Assembly: GCF_043195135.1 (NCBI RefSeq)
Contig: NZ_JBAFWP010000015.1
DNA length: 64,000 bases
Source of the DNA: NCEH01 sp043195135
Lineage (GTDB): Bacteria > Pseudomonadota > Alphaproteobacteria > Rhizobiales > Xanthobacteraceae
Direction: 5' to 3' (one strand)
Shown piece after piece: positions 44,877 to 53,968 of the stretch (its first letter is position 1; each line of letters begins with the position of its first letter). A program made the translations under genes and the position numbers. The notes beneath the pieces are model-generated. The model was given only the letters and a program-made list of their open reading frames with translations, did not search any database and was not told where the DNA came from.

Positions 44877-45647
44877 TCAGTTCAGCAGCGCGAGCAGGCG
44901 CGCAGCCGCATCCATTTCCAGCTTGCGGGCGGCGTGGCGCGCGGCCGCGAGTTCGTCTTCGCCCCATTGGGCACGATTCCACGCCTCGTCCACATGGGCG
45001 GCGGTCCAGGCGGTGTCGGCATCGATGGCGCCATGGGCCACCGCCAGCGCCAGAAGGGCCGAACCGGTGAGCGCAGTCATGGAGGTGACGGCCGCCAGGC
45101 GGAACGGCTCCTGCGGCACCAGGTCGGCGATGCGCGCCAAGGTCTCGTCCGGCTGCTTCACATGGCGCACGCCGGTGCTGAGGAAGAAGCGGGCGCCATG
45201 CACATCGCGGAACCAGTCCAGCACCGGGTCCCAGGCCTGCGCCTGTTGCGCCTCCAGCCGCTCCGGCCCATCGGCGCGATAGCAAAGCAGATCGGTGCCG
45301 GCATAGCTCACCACCTCGGCGGCGGAGGCGGCGGGATCGCGCATCACACCGTCCAGCACCACATTCACGAGGCGCGTCAGGGGCATGGCGTGGGGGTTGA
45401 TCTCGCCCACTTGCGCGTCCCATTCGGCGGCAACCGCTTCGGCGAGGGCGCGCGTGGGCAGGCGCAGGATATCGCGGGCGGGGGTGCGCACCGGCCGCCC
45501 ATCCAGGAGAATGGTGAAGCCGTCCCCATCCGTGCCGACGCCCGCCGCCTGATAGAAGCGCTTCGGCAACGTCACCCGCTGGGCGGCGCGCACGGATTCC
45601 GCTGGGTCGATGCCGGTCGTCTCTATGCCTTCGAGAAGATCACGCAT
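44877..45647 (-). CDS. ATP12-family F1-ATPase assembly chaperone
   Basis: A 256-residue member of the ATP12 family, which in mitochondria protects the F1 alpha subunit before assembly; alphaproteobacterial homologues are thought to act likewise. Conserved parts are RFYQAAGV, FTILLDGRPVRTPARDIL, EWDAQVGEINPHAMPLTRLVN, TDLLCYRA and a C-terminal helical domain. Last of the degP-to-ATP12 minus-strand series; it converges on the TPR gene with 15 bp between stops. Confidence 0.92.
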   Translation of the reverse strand: MRDLLEGIETTGIDPAESVRAAQRVTLPKRFYQAAGVGTDGDGFTILLDGRPVRTPARDILRLPTRALAEAVAAEWDAQVGEINPHAMPLTRLVNVVLDGVMRDPAASAAEVVSYAGTDLLCYRADGPERLEAQQAQAWDPVLDWFRDVHGARFFLSTGVRHVKQPDETLARIADLVPQEPFRLAAVTSMTALTGSALLALAVAHGAIDADTAWTAAHVDEAWNRAQWGEDELAAARHAARKLEMDAAARLLALLN

Positions 45648-45677
45648 GTGGGGTCTCGTGTTTTCGCCGGGCGCGGT

Positions 45678-46370
45678 TCATGCGGGAACGCGCGCGAACA
45701 AGGTCTCGATGGCCGCCGGCAGATCCGCGAACCGCTCCACCATCAGATCCGCGCCGGCCGCCAGCAGCGCGCCGGGCTCGTGATAGCCCCAGCCGACCGC
45801 GATGGCGAAGGCGCCGGCGGCCTTCGCCATTTCCATATCGTAAGTGGTATCACCCACCACGACGGTAAAGCCCGGCTCGGCCCCGGTCTCCGCCATCGCC
45901 TGGAGCACCATGGCGGGATGCGGCTTGGAGGGCGCGTCGTCCGCCGTCTGAATGGTGGAGAACCAGCCTTCCATTTGATGACCGGTCAGCACCCGCCGCA
46001 CCCCGCGCCGCGCCTTGCCGGTGACCATGCCCAATTGCAGGTCGGCGCGGGCGCGCAGCGCTTGCAGCGTCTCGCGCGCGCCATCATAGAGCGGCTCGGT
46101 GGGCGCAGCTTCGCGCTGCGTGCGGTAGGTGGAGCGATAGGCCTCCTCCAGTGCGACCACAGGGAAATCCACGGCCCCGCGGGACAGCACCGCGAATGTT
46201 TCCGGCAGCGAGAGGCCGACCACGGAGAGAATCTCCTCCCGCGCGGGCGGTGTCACGCCGCAGGAAACGAAAGCCGCGCTCATGGCTTCGACGATCGCGT
46301 GCTGGCTGTCCACCAGCGTGCCGTCGCAATCGAACAGGATGAGTAGGGGAAGCCGGTCGTCGGAGGTCAT
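45678..46370 (-). CDS. HAD-family phosphatase (phosphoglycolate phosphatase-like)
   Basis: A 230-residue haloacid-dehalogenase hydrolase. It has the nucleophile motif LILFDCDGTLVDS, motif II VTGKARRG and the metal motif IV VVVGDTTYDMEMAKAAG, plus a helical cap (about 20-90). It resembles Gph-type sugar phosphatases; substrate not determined. The ATG at 46370 overlaps the zinc-ribbon gene stop as ATGA. Confidence 0.9.
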   Translation of the reverse strand: MTSDDRLPLLILFDCDGTLVDSQHAIVEAMSAAFVSCGVTPPAREEILSVVGLSLPETFAVLSRGAVDFPVVALEEAYRSTYRTQREAAPTEPLYDGARETLQALRARADLQLGMVTGKARRGVRRVLTGHQMEGWFSTIQTADDAPSKPHPAMVLQAMAETGAEPGFTVVVGDTTYDMEMAKAAGAFAIAVGWGYHEPGALLAAGADLMVERFADLPAAIETLFARVPA

Positions 46371-47050
46371 TTCTGGGTCAGCTTGTCTGTGGCGAGATCA
46401 TAGGTCCAGGATATGGCGTTGGGATCGACGAATTGAATGGTCTTGAAGCCGCGCTGCTTGCATTGACGCGGGAACGGGCCGGAGGCGATCAGTTCCACGG
46501 CGGTCTTGGCGGGAAAATTGAACTTGATGGCGATGATCGTCGCCTCGGGTCCGCTGGTGGTGACCTGAAGATCGAGCCCGTTCTGGACGAAATTATCCTG
46601 GGTCGTCTTCGCGAACGCGCGCCGGGCCGGCTCGTCGGCGGGCGGCAGGGGAACGCCGGGACGAACGGTGGGCAAGCCGGCTTCGGGTTCCGGGGCGGCG
46701 GACGTGGTGGTTTCCGGCTGCGGCACGAGCTGGGGGGCGACGAGCTGGGGCTCGGGAGTCGCCGCAGCAGATGTCGCCGGCGCGGAAGCGGGCATGGGTG
46801 CGGCCGGAGCGGGTTGAGCGGGCGCGGCAGCCGGCGCGCTCGCCTCATGGGCCGGTCCGCCGGTCGGCGGGCTCAGCATGATCCACACGCCGGCACCGGC
46901 CAGGAGCGCCACCAGCACGCCCGCGGCACCGACAACAAGGGGAAGCATCGAACGGCGCTGCGGCAGGACGGCGCCGCACTCGGCGCATTCATGGGCGTGG
47001 GGATGCGTCGGTGCTCCGCAGCCGGGACACGAGTCTGGCTGTCGGCTCAT
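46367..47050 (-). CDS. Zinc-ribbon membrane protein of unknown function
   Basis: A 227-residue protein. A zinc ribbon at residues 8-26 (CPGCGAP...CAECGAV) precedes one membrane span (about 37-57), an Ala/Pro-rich stretch of about 80 residues and a C-terminal extracytoplasmic domain of about 90 residues (FAKTTQDNFVQNGLDLQVTTSG, PRQCKQRGFKTIQF). The domain layout is that of a cytoplasmic metal-binding head with a periplasmic tail. No family is recognised. It sits between rluC and the HAD gene, coupled to the latter. Confidence 0.72.
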   Translation of the reverse strand: MSRQPDSCPGCGAPTHPHAHECAECGAVLPQRRSMLPLVVGAAGVLVALLAGAGVWIMLSPPTGGPAHEASAPAAAPAQPAPAAPMPASAPATSAAATPEPQLVAPQLVPQPETTTSAAPEPEAGLPTVRPGVPLPPADEPARRAFAKTTQDNFVQNGLDLQVTTSGPEATIIAIKFNFPAKTAVELIASGPFPRQCKQRGFKTIQFVDPNAISWTYDLATDKLTQK

Positions 47051-47183
47051 GCATCGTCTCCTCACTCGAGTGGATGGCGCGCCCCCGGCATCCGTGTAGC
47101 GCGGTTTGTCCGCAGGGGAAACCTGCCCGGCCCGCGCCGCAGCGGCGACGCGGCCGCAAGCGCCGCCGGATCGCCTGCCAGGA

Positions 47184-48257
47184 TCAGGATTCCGGCGCTT
47201 CCAGGATCGGGTCGTATTGCGTGGCGTCGAGCCCCAGCACCGCCCAGGATTGGGCCATGTGGGGCGGCAGCGGCGCCGAGACATCGATGACGCCGGTGCC
47301 GCGCGGATGGGGAATCACGATCCGGCGGGCCAGCAGGTGCAGCTTGTTCTGCATCCCGCCGGGAAACTCCCAGTTCTCGATGTTGAAATATTTCGGATCG
47401 CCGACGATGGGATGGCCGATATGCGCCATATGGGCGCGCAGCTGGTGGGTGCGGCCGGTAACCGGCTTGAGCGAGAGCCAGGACATCTTCTGCGCCGCCT
47501 GGTCCACCACGGCATAATAGGTCAAGGCGTGGCTCGCCTCGTCCTCGCCATGGCGGGCGACGCGCATGCGCTCCTCGCTCTCCTCGCGGGCAAGATAGGT
47601 GGAGATGCGGCCTTGCCGAGGCTTCGGCACGCCCGGCACCAGCGCCCAATAGATCTTGCGCGCCTCGCGCGAGCGGAAGCTCTTGGTGAGGATCGACGCC
47701 GCAAGCCGGGTCTTGGCAATCAGCAGGCAGCCGGCGGTGTCCTTGTCGATGCGGTGGACGAGGCGCGGCTTCTGGCCGTCGCGATCGCGCATGGAATCGA
47801 GCATGCCGTCGACATGGCGGTAGGTGCCCGAACCGCCCTGGACCGCGAGGCCCATGGGCTTGTTGAGAACCATCACATCCTTGTCCTCGTAGAGGATCAT
47901 GGCCTTCAGCGCGGTGAGGTCTTCATTCTCGCGCCGGGCAGCGGCCGCGATCACGCCGCGCGGCGCGGCCGGGCGTTCACCGGCCTCGCCACCTGCCGCG
48001 GCGGCCCGCGCCGCCTCGTCAGCGGCATCCACCGGCTCGATCCCATCGGCATCGACGCCAAGCGGGGGAATGCGCACGCTCTGGCCCGGATCGAGCCGGG
48101 TGGAGGTCTTGGCGCGCCCGCCATCCACGCGCACCTGGCCCGTCCGCACCAGCTTCTGGAGATGGCCGAAGGAGAGATCCGGAAAATGGGCCTTGAACCA
48201 GCGGTCGAGGCGCATCCCGGCCTCGTCCGCACTCACCTGTTTTACTTCGACCGCCAT
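47184..48257 (-). CDS. rluC: 23S rRNA pseudouridine synthase (RluC type)
   Basis: Makes pseudouridines in 23S rRNA. The 357-residue protein has an N-terminal S4 RNA-binding domain (about 12-70), an Ala-rich insert (about 75-110) and the RluA-family catalytic domain with the active Asp in RLVHRIDKDTAG and the C-terminal GRTHQLRAHMAHIGHPIVGD. The insert makes it longer than the usual 320 residues. RluC is preferred to RluA/D from the S4 domain and genome order after crcB. Confidence 0.93.
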   Translation of the reverse strand: MAVEVKQVSADEAGMRLDRWFKAHFPDLSFGHLQKLVRTGQVRVDGGRAKTSTRLDPGQSVRIPPLGVDADGIEPVDAADEAARAAAAGGEAGERPAAPRGVIAAAARRENEDLTALKAMILYEDKDVMVLNKPMGLAVQGGSGTYRHVDGMLDSMRDRDGQKPRLVHRIDKDTAGCLLIAKTRLAASILTKSFRSREARKIYWALVPGVPKPRQGRISTYLAREESEERMRVARHGEDEASHALTYYAVVDQAAQKMSWLSLKPVTGRTHQLRAHMAHIGHPIVGDPKYFNIENWEFPGGMQNKLHLLARRIVIPHPRGTGVIDVSAPLPPHMAQSWAVLGLDATQYDPILEAPES

Positions 48258-48318
48258 GGGTCACATCCTCGAAACGGTCGGAACTTGCGCGCAGATTTAC
48301 GCGTCCCGCGCCCGTCTG

Positions 48319-48705
48319 TCACGTAATGGCGCGCATGAGTGCCATGCCGGCCGTCACGGCGAGTATGCACAGCACCAGCGAGCCGATGGCATAGGCCATC
48401 GCATGCCCCCAGACGCCGCGCTCCATCAGCAGGGCGAACTCGAGGGAAAACGTGGAGAAGGTGGTGAATCCGCCCAAGACCCCGGTGGTCAGGAACAGGC
48501 GCGTGGGCTGCGACCAGCTGACCCCGGACCGCATCGCGAACCAGATGGTCGCCACTCCCATGATGAAGCAGCCCAGCACGTTGATGAACATCGTGACATA
48601 GGGAAAGTCCACCATTCCCAGCAGGCGCACGCCCGCCAGATTGAAAAGGTGGCGCATCAGGCCGCCCAGGCCCGCCCCGACGAAAACCAGAAGAGCAGGA
48701 ATCAT
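48319..48705 (-). CDS. crcB: Fluoride channel
   Basis: A 128-residue Fluc/CrcB fluoride exporter with four spans. It has GAGLGGLMRH, TMFINVLGCFIMG (with the conserved Asn) and TTGVLGGFTTFSTFSLE, the phenylalanine box. The start at 48705 is chosen where the first span begins. No fluoride riboswitch is recognised in the 100 bp upstream. Confidence 0.94.
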   Translation of the reverse strand: MIPALLVFVGAGLGGLMRHLFNLAGVRLLGMVDFPYVTMFINVLGCFIMGVATIWFAMRSGVSWSQPTRLFLTTGVLGGFTTFSTFSLEFALLMERGVWGHAMAYAIGSLVLCILAVTAGMALMRAIT

Positions 48706-48811
48706 GGCTGCACCTGCAAGCGCGAAGGACCGCCTTCGTCTTAGCGTTCCCGCAAGCTCCGCATCAAGCTCGCGCGCCGGGATTTTTGCACCGCAGCAGG
48801 CGGCCGCGCCG

Positions 48812-50122
48812 TCACGGCTCGCCCCGCTCCGCGCGCAATCGCGCCCAATAGTCCATGCGTTTCTTGATTTCACGCTCGAAGCCGCGTTCCACGGGATGGA
48901 AAAAGCTCTGGCGCCCGAGCTGCTCGGGAAAATAATTCTGACCCGAGAACGCATCGGGCTCGTCATGGTCGTAGCGATACCCCTTGCCGTAGCCTTCGCC
49001 CTTCATGAGCTTGGTGGGGGCGTTAAGGATATGCTTCGGCGGCACCAGGGAGCCACCGGCCTTGGCGGTGCGCATGGCCGCCGACCACGCCTTGTAGACC
49101 GCGTTCGATTTGGGTGCGGTGGCCATATAGACAGCGGCCTCGGCCAAAGCGAGTTCACCCTCGGGCGAACCGAGAAAATCATAAGCGTCCTTGGCCGCGT
49201 TCGCGACCACCAGGGCCTGCGGATCGGCGAGCCCAATATCCTCCACCGCCATGCGCACCAGCCGCCGGGCCAGGAACAGCGGGCTCTCGCCCGCGTCCAG
49301 CATGCGCGCGAGATAATAGAGGGCCGCATCCGGGTCCGAACCGCGCACTGATTTATGCAGGGCGGAGATGAGATTGTAATGCCCATCCTCGCTCTTGTCG
49401 TAGATCGGCGCGCGGCGCTGCACCACGTCTTGAAGGGCGGCGGTGTCGAACATCTCGCCGGGGCGCGCGGCGCGCCAGACCTCCTCCGCCAGGGTCAGCG
49501 CGGCGCGGCCGTCACCATCCGCCATGCGGGCAAGCGCGTCCCGGGCTTCGGCGTCGAGCGGCAGGGGGCGGCCCTCCACCTCCTCCGCACGGGCCAGAAG
49601 GCGGGAGATAGCCGTCTCATCCAGGGCGCGAAACACCAGCACCCGCGCGCGCGACAGCAAGGCGGCGTTCAGTTCGAACGAGGGATTCTCCGTGGTCGCG
49701 CCCACCAGCGTCACCGTGCCGTCCTCCATCACGGGGAGGAAACTGTCCTGCTGGGCGCGGTTGAAGCGATGGATCTCATCCACGAACAGCAGCGTGCCCC
49801 GCCCGGTGGCCCGGCGATGGCGAGCCTGCTCGAACACCTTCTTCAGATCGGCGACCCCGGAGAAGATGGCCGAGATCTGCTCGAAATGCAGATCCGTGGC
49901 ATGGGCCAGCAGCCGCGCCACGGTGGTCTTGCCGGTGCCGGGCGGCCCCCAGAGAATGAGCGAGCCGAGCGAACGGCCCTCCAGCATGCGCGTCAGCACG
50001 CCATCGGGGCCGACCAGATGGTCCTGCCCCACCACGTCGGCGATCTTCTCCGGCCGCAGCCGATCCGCCAGGGGGCGCGGCGCCCCCTGCTCCAGCCCGG
50101 CCGCTTCAAACAAGGTCGCCAT
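48812..50122 (-). CDS. rarA: Replication-associated recombination protein A (AAA+ ATPase)
   Basis: A 436-residue MgsA/WRNIP1-type clamp-loader-like ATPase acting at stalled forks. Visible are ADRLRPEKIADVVGQDHL, Walker A WGPPGTGKTT, Walker B LLFVDEIHRFNRAQQD, sensor 1 GATTENPSFE, and the C-terminal tetramerisation domain (GHYNLISALHKSVRGSDPDAALYY, LGRQSFFHPVERGFE). Length is normal. It follows degP at 24 bp. Confidence 0.95.
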   Translation of the reverse strand: MATLFEAAGLEQGAPRPLADRLRPEKIADVVGQDHLVGPDGVLTRMLEGRSLGSLILWGPPGTGKTTVARLLAHATDLHFEQISAIFSGVADLKKVFEQARHRRATGRGTLLFVDEIHRFNRAQQDSFLPVMEDGTVTLVGATTENPSFELNAALLSRARVLVFRALDETAISRLLARAEEVEGRPLPLDAEARDALARMADGDGRAALTLAEEVWRAARPGEMFDTAALQDVVQRRAPIYDKSEDGHYNLISALHKSVRGSDPDAALYYLARMLDAGESPLFLARRLVRMAVEDIGLADPQALVVANAAKDAYDFLGSPEGELALAEAAVYMATAPKSNAVYKAWSAAMRTAKAGGSLVPPKHILNAPTKLMKGEGYGKGYRYDHDEPDAFSGQNYFPEQLGRQSFFHPVERGFEREIKKRMDYWARLRAERGEP

Positions 50123-50146
50123 GAACCGCCCAGACCCCTGTCGCGT

Positions 50147-51673
50147 TCAGCCGCCGATCACGGCATTGATGACGCGCCCGCGGCGCGCCACGCTCACCTG
50201 CCATGCGCGCATGGGCGCGCGCGTGGCCTGCTCCAGATCGCCGGTCCGGGCGATCTTGGTCCCGTTGACCGCCAGAATGACATCGCCCGCGCGGAAGCCC
50301 GCGGCGGCGGCAGGGGAATTCTCCGCGACATCCGCCACGACGACGCCGGTGTCGTCCACGTCGACCCGCATCTCCTCCGCGACCGCAGGCGACACATTCA
50401 CCACCCGCGCGCCGGCGAAGGGCGAGCGGCCACGCAACACGATTTCCTGACGCGGCACGCTTTCCGGCGCCGGCTCCAGGGCGACCTTGACCTGGGTCTC
50501 CCGGCCCTGGCGGCTGAGGGTGAAGGTGACGGTGCCACCCATGGGGCGCGTGGCGAACCGATAGCCGAGGGATTCAGGATCATCGACGCCCAGCCCTTCC
50601 ACCGCAACGATGAGGTCGCCGGTCTTGATGCCCGCCTTGGCGGCCGGACTGTCGGCAAGCACGCCTTGCACCAGCACGCCGGTCGGCCGGGCGATGCCGA
50701 GCCCTTCGGCGATCTCGGGCGTCACCCGCTGGAGCTTGGCGCCGAGCCAGGGCCGGCGCACCGTCGCGGAGCCCGCTTTCGCAGATTCGAGCACCACCCG
50801 CACCATGTTCGTCGGTATCGCAAAGCCGATGCCGTGCGAGCCGCCGGACCGGGAATAGATCGCCGTATTGATGCCGATCAGCCGCCCTGCCATATCCACC
50901 AGCGCGCCACCCGAATTACCGGGGTTGATCGCCGCGTCGGTCTGGATGAAGAATTGATAATCCGACACGCCCACCTGCGTGCGGGCGAGCGCCGAGACGA
51001 TGCCCTGCGTCACCGTCTGGCCGACGCCGAACGGATCGCCGATCGCCAGCACCAGATCACCCACCGCCAGATCGTCTGAATTGCCGAGTTCGAGGCTCGC
51101 ATAGGTCTTCTGATCGCCCTTGATGCGCAGCACGGCAAGGTCGGTACGCGGATCGCTGAGCATCAGATCCGCGTCGAACTCGCGCTTGTCGTTGAGAGCG
51201 ATTCGGATCTGGTCCGCCCCCTGGATCACATGGTGGTTGGTCACCACGAGGCCGCTCGGATCGACGATCACCCCGGACCCCAGCGAGCGCTGCATCCGCT
51301 CGGGACCGCCGAGCCCTGGCGCATCGCCCCCCTGCCCACCCCCGAAAAAGCGCCGGAAGAAGGGATCGTCAAAGAACGGGTTGGAGCGCGGCGCGCTCTT
51401 GAGCGCATAGACATTCACCACCGCCGGGGCCGTGCGGGCCACCACCGGGGCGAAGCTGAGCGTGATTTCGCCCCGCGACGCCGGCACTTGCGCCCGCTGC
51501 GCCGGGGCCGCCGGTGCCGTCGACTGGGCCAGGGCTTCCCCTGCCGCCGCGATCACCAACAGGCCGAGCATCCCGGCCCCGCAGGCGCGCCACGCTCCGC
51601 GCAGCCCGGGCCGAGGGCAAACGCCCGGCAATGAAGGTTCGACACGAAAAAAGCGGGAGATGCCAAAAGCCAT
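50147..51673 (-). CDS. degP: Periplasmic serine protease/chaperone (DegP/HtrA family)
   Basis: A 508-residue Do-type protease for misfolded envelope proteins. It has an N-terminal signal region (about 25-50, basic then hydrophobic, ending EALAQ), a trypsin-like domain with His148 (TNHHVI), Asp178 (RTDLAVL) and Ser254 (NPGNSGGALVD), and two PDZ domains (about 290-380 and 410-505). All catalytic residues are present. The start at 51673 is a conservative choice; the frame extends 16 codons upstream. Confidence 0.94.
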   Translation of the reverse strand: MAFGISRFFRVEPSLPGVCPRPGLRGAWRACGAGMLGLLVIAAAGEALAQSTAPAAPAQRAQVPASRGEITLSFAPVVARTAPAVVNVYALKSAPRSNPFFDDPFFRRFFGGGQGGDAPGLGGPERMQRSLGSGVIVDPSGLVVTNHHVIQGADQIRIALNDKREFDADLMLSDPRTDLAVLRIKGDQKTYASLELGNSDDLAVGDLVLAIGDPFGVGQTVTQGIVSALARTQVGVSDYQFFIQTDAAINPGNSGGALVDMAGRLIGINTAIYSRSGGSHGIGFAIPTNMVRVVLESAKAGSATVRRPWLGAKLQRVTPEIAEGLGIARPTGVLVQGVLADSPAAKAGIKTGDLIVAVEGLGVDDPESLGYRFATRPMGGTVTFTLSRQGRETQVKVALEPAPESVPRQEIVLRGRSPFAGARVVNVSPAVAEEMRVDVDDTGVVVADVAENSPAAAAGFRAGDVILAVNGTKIARTGDLEQATRAPMRAWQVSVARRGRVINAVIGG

Positions 51674-51740
51674 GAGCCACCCTGGGTCCGCGCCGGCGCC
51701 GCGCGGCGCCGCACGCAACATATAGAGCCTGCCTGAAACG

Positions 51741-51767
51741 AAAGAAGGGCGACCTTGCGGCCGCCCT
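51741..51767 (-). terminator. Terminator-like hairpin after rplQ
   Basis: On the minus strand the arms AGGGCGGCC and GGTCGCCCT (one mismatch) enclose a GCAA tetraloop and are followed by TCTTTCG. It lies between the rplQ stop and the degP start and probably ends the ribosomal operon. Confidence 0.6.
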
Positions 51768-51801
51768 CCCGAAACGTTCGGAACCTGAAAGAGATCCAGC
51801 C

Positions 51802-52218
51802 TCAGGCGGCGGCGGCCTCGGCGGCCGTGCGCGCGTGATCGGAAGCGCCCTTCGCGTCCACGTCACGATCGACGAACTCGATCACCGCGACCGGGGTCGA
51901 GTCGCCATAGCGGAAGCCCGCCTTGACGATGCGGGTGTAGCCGCCCGGACGCGCCTGATAGCGGGGCGCGATCACGTCGAACAGCTTCTTCACAACCGCG
52001 ACGTCGCGCAGCTCGGCGATGGCCTGGCGACGGGCGTGCAGATCGCCGCGACGGGCGAGCGTAACCAGCTTTTCCACCACCGGGCGAAGATCCTTCGCCT
52101 TGGGCAGGGTCGTGACGATCTGCTCATGGGTGATGAGCGCCGCGCTGAGATTCATGAACATCGCCTTGCGATGTTCCCAGGTGCGGTTGAACTTGCGATG
52201 TACCTTGCCGTGACGCAT
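51802..52218 (-). CDS. rplQ: 50S ribosomal protein L17
   Basis: A 138-residue large-subunit protein near the polypeptide exit. It begins with the invariant HGKVHRKFNRTWEHRKAM and contains LRPVVEKLVTLARRGD and GGYTRIVKAGFRYGD. The C-terminal Ala-rich tail is typical for alphaproteobacteria. Last gene of the alpha operon; a terminator-like hairpin follows. Confidence 0.97.
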   Translation of the reverse strand: MRHGKVHRKFNRTWEHRKAMFMNLSAALITHEQIVTTLPKAKDLRPVVEKLVTLARRGDLHARRQAIAELRDVAVVKKLFDVIAPRYQARPGGYTRIVKAGFRYGDSTPVAVIEFVDRDVDAKGASDHARTAAEAAAA

Positions 52219-52293
52219 GACGGCGAACTCCTAAAATCCGACGGCGTTTCGAGCCGGCTTATGGTTGAGCGGCTCGAGCCGCGTATGGAAAGC

Positions 52294-53310
52294 TCAGTAA
52301 TGATCTTCGAAGCGCTTTGCCAGCTCTTCGATGTTCTCAGGCGGCCAGCCCGGCACTTCCATGCCGAGATGCAGACCCATGGAAGCCAGGACTTCCTTGA
52401 TCTCGTTCAACGACTTGCGCCCGAAGTTCGGCGTGCGGAGCATCTCCGTCTCGCTCTTCTGGATCAGGTCGCCGATATAGACGATGTTGTCGTTCTTCAG
52501 GCAGTTCGCCGAGCGCACGGACAGCTCCAGCTCGTCCACCTTCTTCAGAAGCGCCGGATTGAAGGGCAGTTCCTGGATGGCGGTGGATTCGCTCTCGCGC
52601 TTGGGTTCTTCGAAGTTCACGAAGATCTCAAGCTGGTCCTGCAGGATTCGCGCGGCATAAGCCAGCGCATCTTCCGCAGAAATGGACCCGTCGGTCTCGA
52701 TCTGCATGGTCAGCTTGTCATAGTCGAGGATCTGACCCTCACGGGTATTCTCGACCTTGTAGGAGACCTTGCGGACCGGCGAATACAGGCTGTCGATGGG
52801 GATGAGCCCGATGGGCGCATCTTCCGGCCGATTGCGGTCGGCCGCCACATAACCCTTGCCCGTATCGATGGTGAATTCCATGCGCAGCTCGGCGCCGTCA
52901 TCCAGCGTGCAGATGACGAGATGCGGGTTGAGCACCTGGATGTCGCCCACGGTCTGGATGTCGCCGGCGGTCAGCACGCCGGGGCCGGTCTTCTTCGCGA
53001 CCAGACGCTTGGGGCCTTCGCCCTGCATCTTGATGGCGATGTCCTTGATGTTGAGGATGATGTCGGTCACATCCTCGCGCACGCCGGGGATCGACGAAAA
53101 CTCGTGCAGCACGCCGTCGATATGCACCGAGGTCACCGCCGCACCCTGCAGCGAGGACAGCAGGATGCGCCGCAGCGAATTGCCGAGGGTCATGCCGAAG
53201 CCCCGCTCCAGCGGCTCGGCCACGACGGTGGCGAGGCGCTTGGGATCGCGGCCAGCCGTGACCTGCAACTTCTCGGGCTTGATCAGTTCTTGCCAGTTCT
53301 TCTGAATCAC
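52294..53310 (-). CDS. rpoA: RNA polymerase alpha subunit
   Basis: A 338-residue alpha subunit. The N-terminal assembly domain has GFGMTLGNSLRRILLSS, and the C-terminal domain (about 255-320) has ELSVRSANCLKNDNI, for DNA and activator contact, and PNFGRKSLNEIKEVL. The start is GTG at 53310, which gives the usual rhizobial start M-I-Q-K-N-W and has AAGGTG six bases upstream; a second GTG three codons upstream is also possible. Confidence 0.97.
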   Translation of the reverse strand: MIQKNWQELIKPEKLQVTAGRDPKRLATVVAEPLERGFGMTLGNSLRRILLSSLQGAAVTSVHIDGVLHEFSSIPGVREDVTDIILNIKDIAIKMQGEGPKRLVAKKTGPGVLTAGDIQTVGDIQVLNPHLVICTLDDGAELRMEFTIDTGKGYVAADRNRPEDAPIGLIPIDSLYSPVRKVSYKVENTREGQILDYDKLTMQIETDGSISAEDALAYAARILQDQLEIFVNFEEPKRESESTAIQELPFNPALLKKVDELELSVRSANCLKNDNIVYIGDLIQKSETEMLRTPNFGRKSLNEIKEVLASMGLHLGMEVPGWPPENIEELAKRFEDHY

Positions 53311-53446
53311 TTGCGTCACCTTGCCTTCTCACCGGGCCGCTGCACTCAGGTGCGATCTCTGACCGCGAGGCGCCGACCCGTCCCGTATGCGGGGGGAGGA
53401 ACCGGGCAGAAGGCTCGCCGACCGGGCCGGCGAGCCAATGGAACGC

Positions 53447-53836
53447 TCAGACGCGCCGGCGCTTGCGCGGACGGCAACCGTTATGCGGGATCGGGGTCAC
53501 GTCCCGAATCGAGGTCACCATGAAGCCAGCGGCCTGGAGGGCGCGCAGGGCGGACTCACGTCCCGAGCCGGGACCGGAGACTTCCACTTCCAGGGTGCGC
53601 ATGCCGTGCTCCGCTGCCTTGCGGGCCGCGTCCTCGGCGGCAACCTGCGCGGCGTACGGCGTGGACTTGCGCGAGCCCTTGAAGCCCATGGCACCGGCGG
53701 ACGACCAGGAAATCGTGTTTCCCTGCGCATCGGTGATGGTGATCATGGTGTTGTTGAACGAGGCGTTCACATGCGCGACGCCGGAGGCGATGTTCTTGCG
53801 CTCACGACGTTTAACGCGGGTAGCTTCCTTGGCCAT
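53447..53836 (-). CDS. rpsK: 30S ribosomal protein S11
   Basis: A 129-residue platform protein. It has GVAHVNASFNNTMITITDAQGN, WSSAGAMGFKGSRKSTPYAAQ and the C-terminal PIPHNGCRPRKRRRV. It is preceded by an intrinsic terminator just after rpsM, which separates it from the upstream genes. Confidence 0.97.
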   Translation of the reverse strand: MAKEATRVKRRERKNIASGVAHVNASFNNTMITITDAQGNTISWSSAGAMGFKGSRKSTPYAAQVAAEDAARKAAEHGMRTLEVEVSGPGSGRESALRALQAAGFMVTSIRDVTPIPHNGCRPRKRRRV

Positions 53837-53920
53837 CTGTACTTTGATCCTTCAGGCGCGCCCGTAACACCAGGCGCTCGGGACAGGTGCTCCCTCGTGG
53901 GAGCGGGTCGAGCGAAACAC

Positions 53921-53946
53921 AAAAAGGAAGGCCGGCGCACCGGCCT
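53921..53946 (-). terminator. Intrinsic terminator between rpsM and rpsK
   Basis: On the minus strand a perfect seven-base stem AGGCCGG/CCGGCCT with a four-base loop is followed by TCCTTTTT. It sits 23 bp after the rpsM stop and about 85 bp before the rpsK start, an unusual place inside the alpha operon. Confidence 0.82.
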
Positions 53947-53968
53947 CCCCACTGCACCTAGGCGCAGA

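Noticed and set aside
48706..48811. Fluoride riboswitch before crcB
   Set aside because: The conserved core of that riboswitch could not be found in the upstream region on the minus strand.
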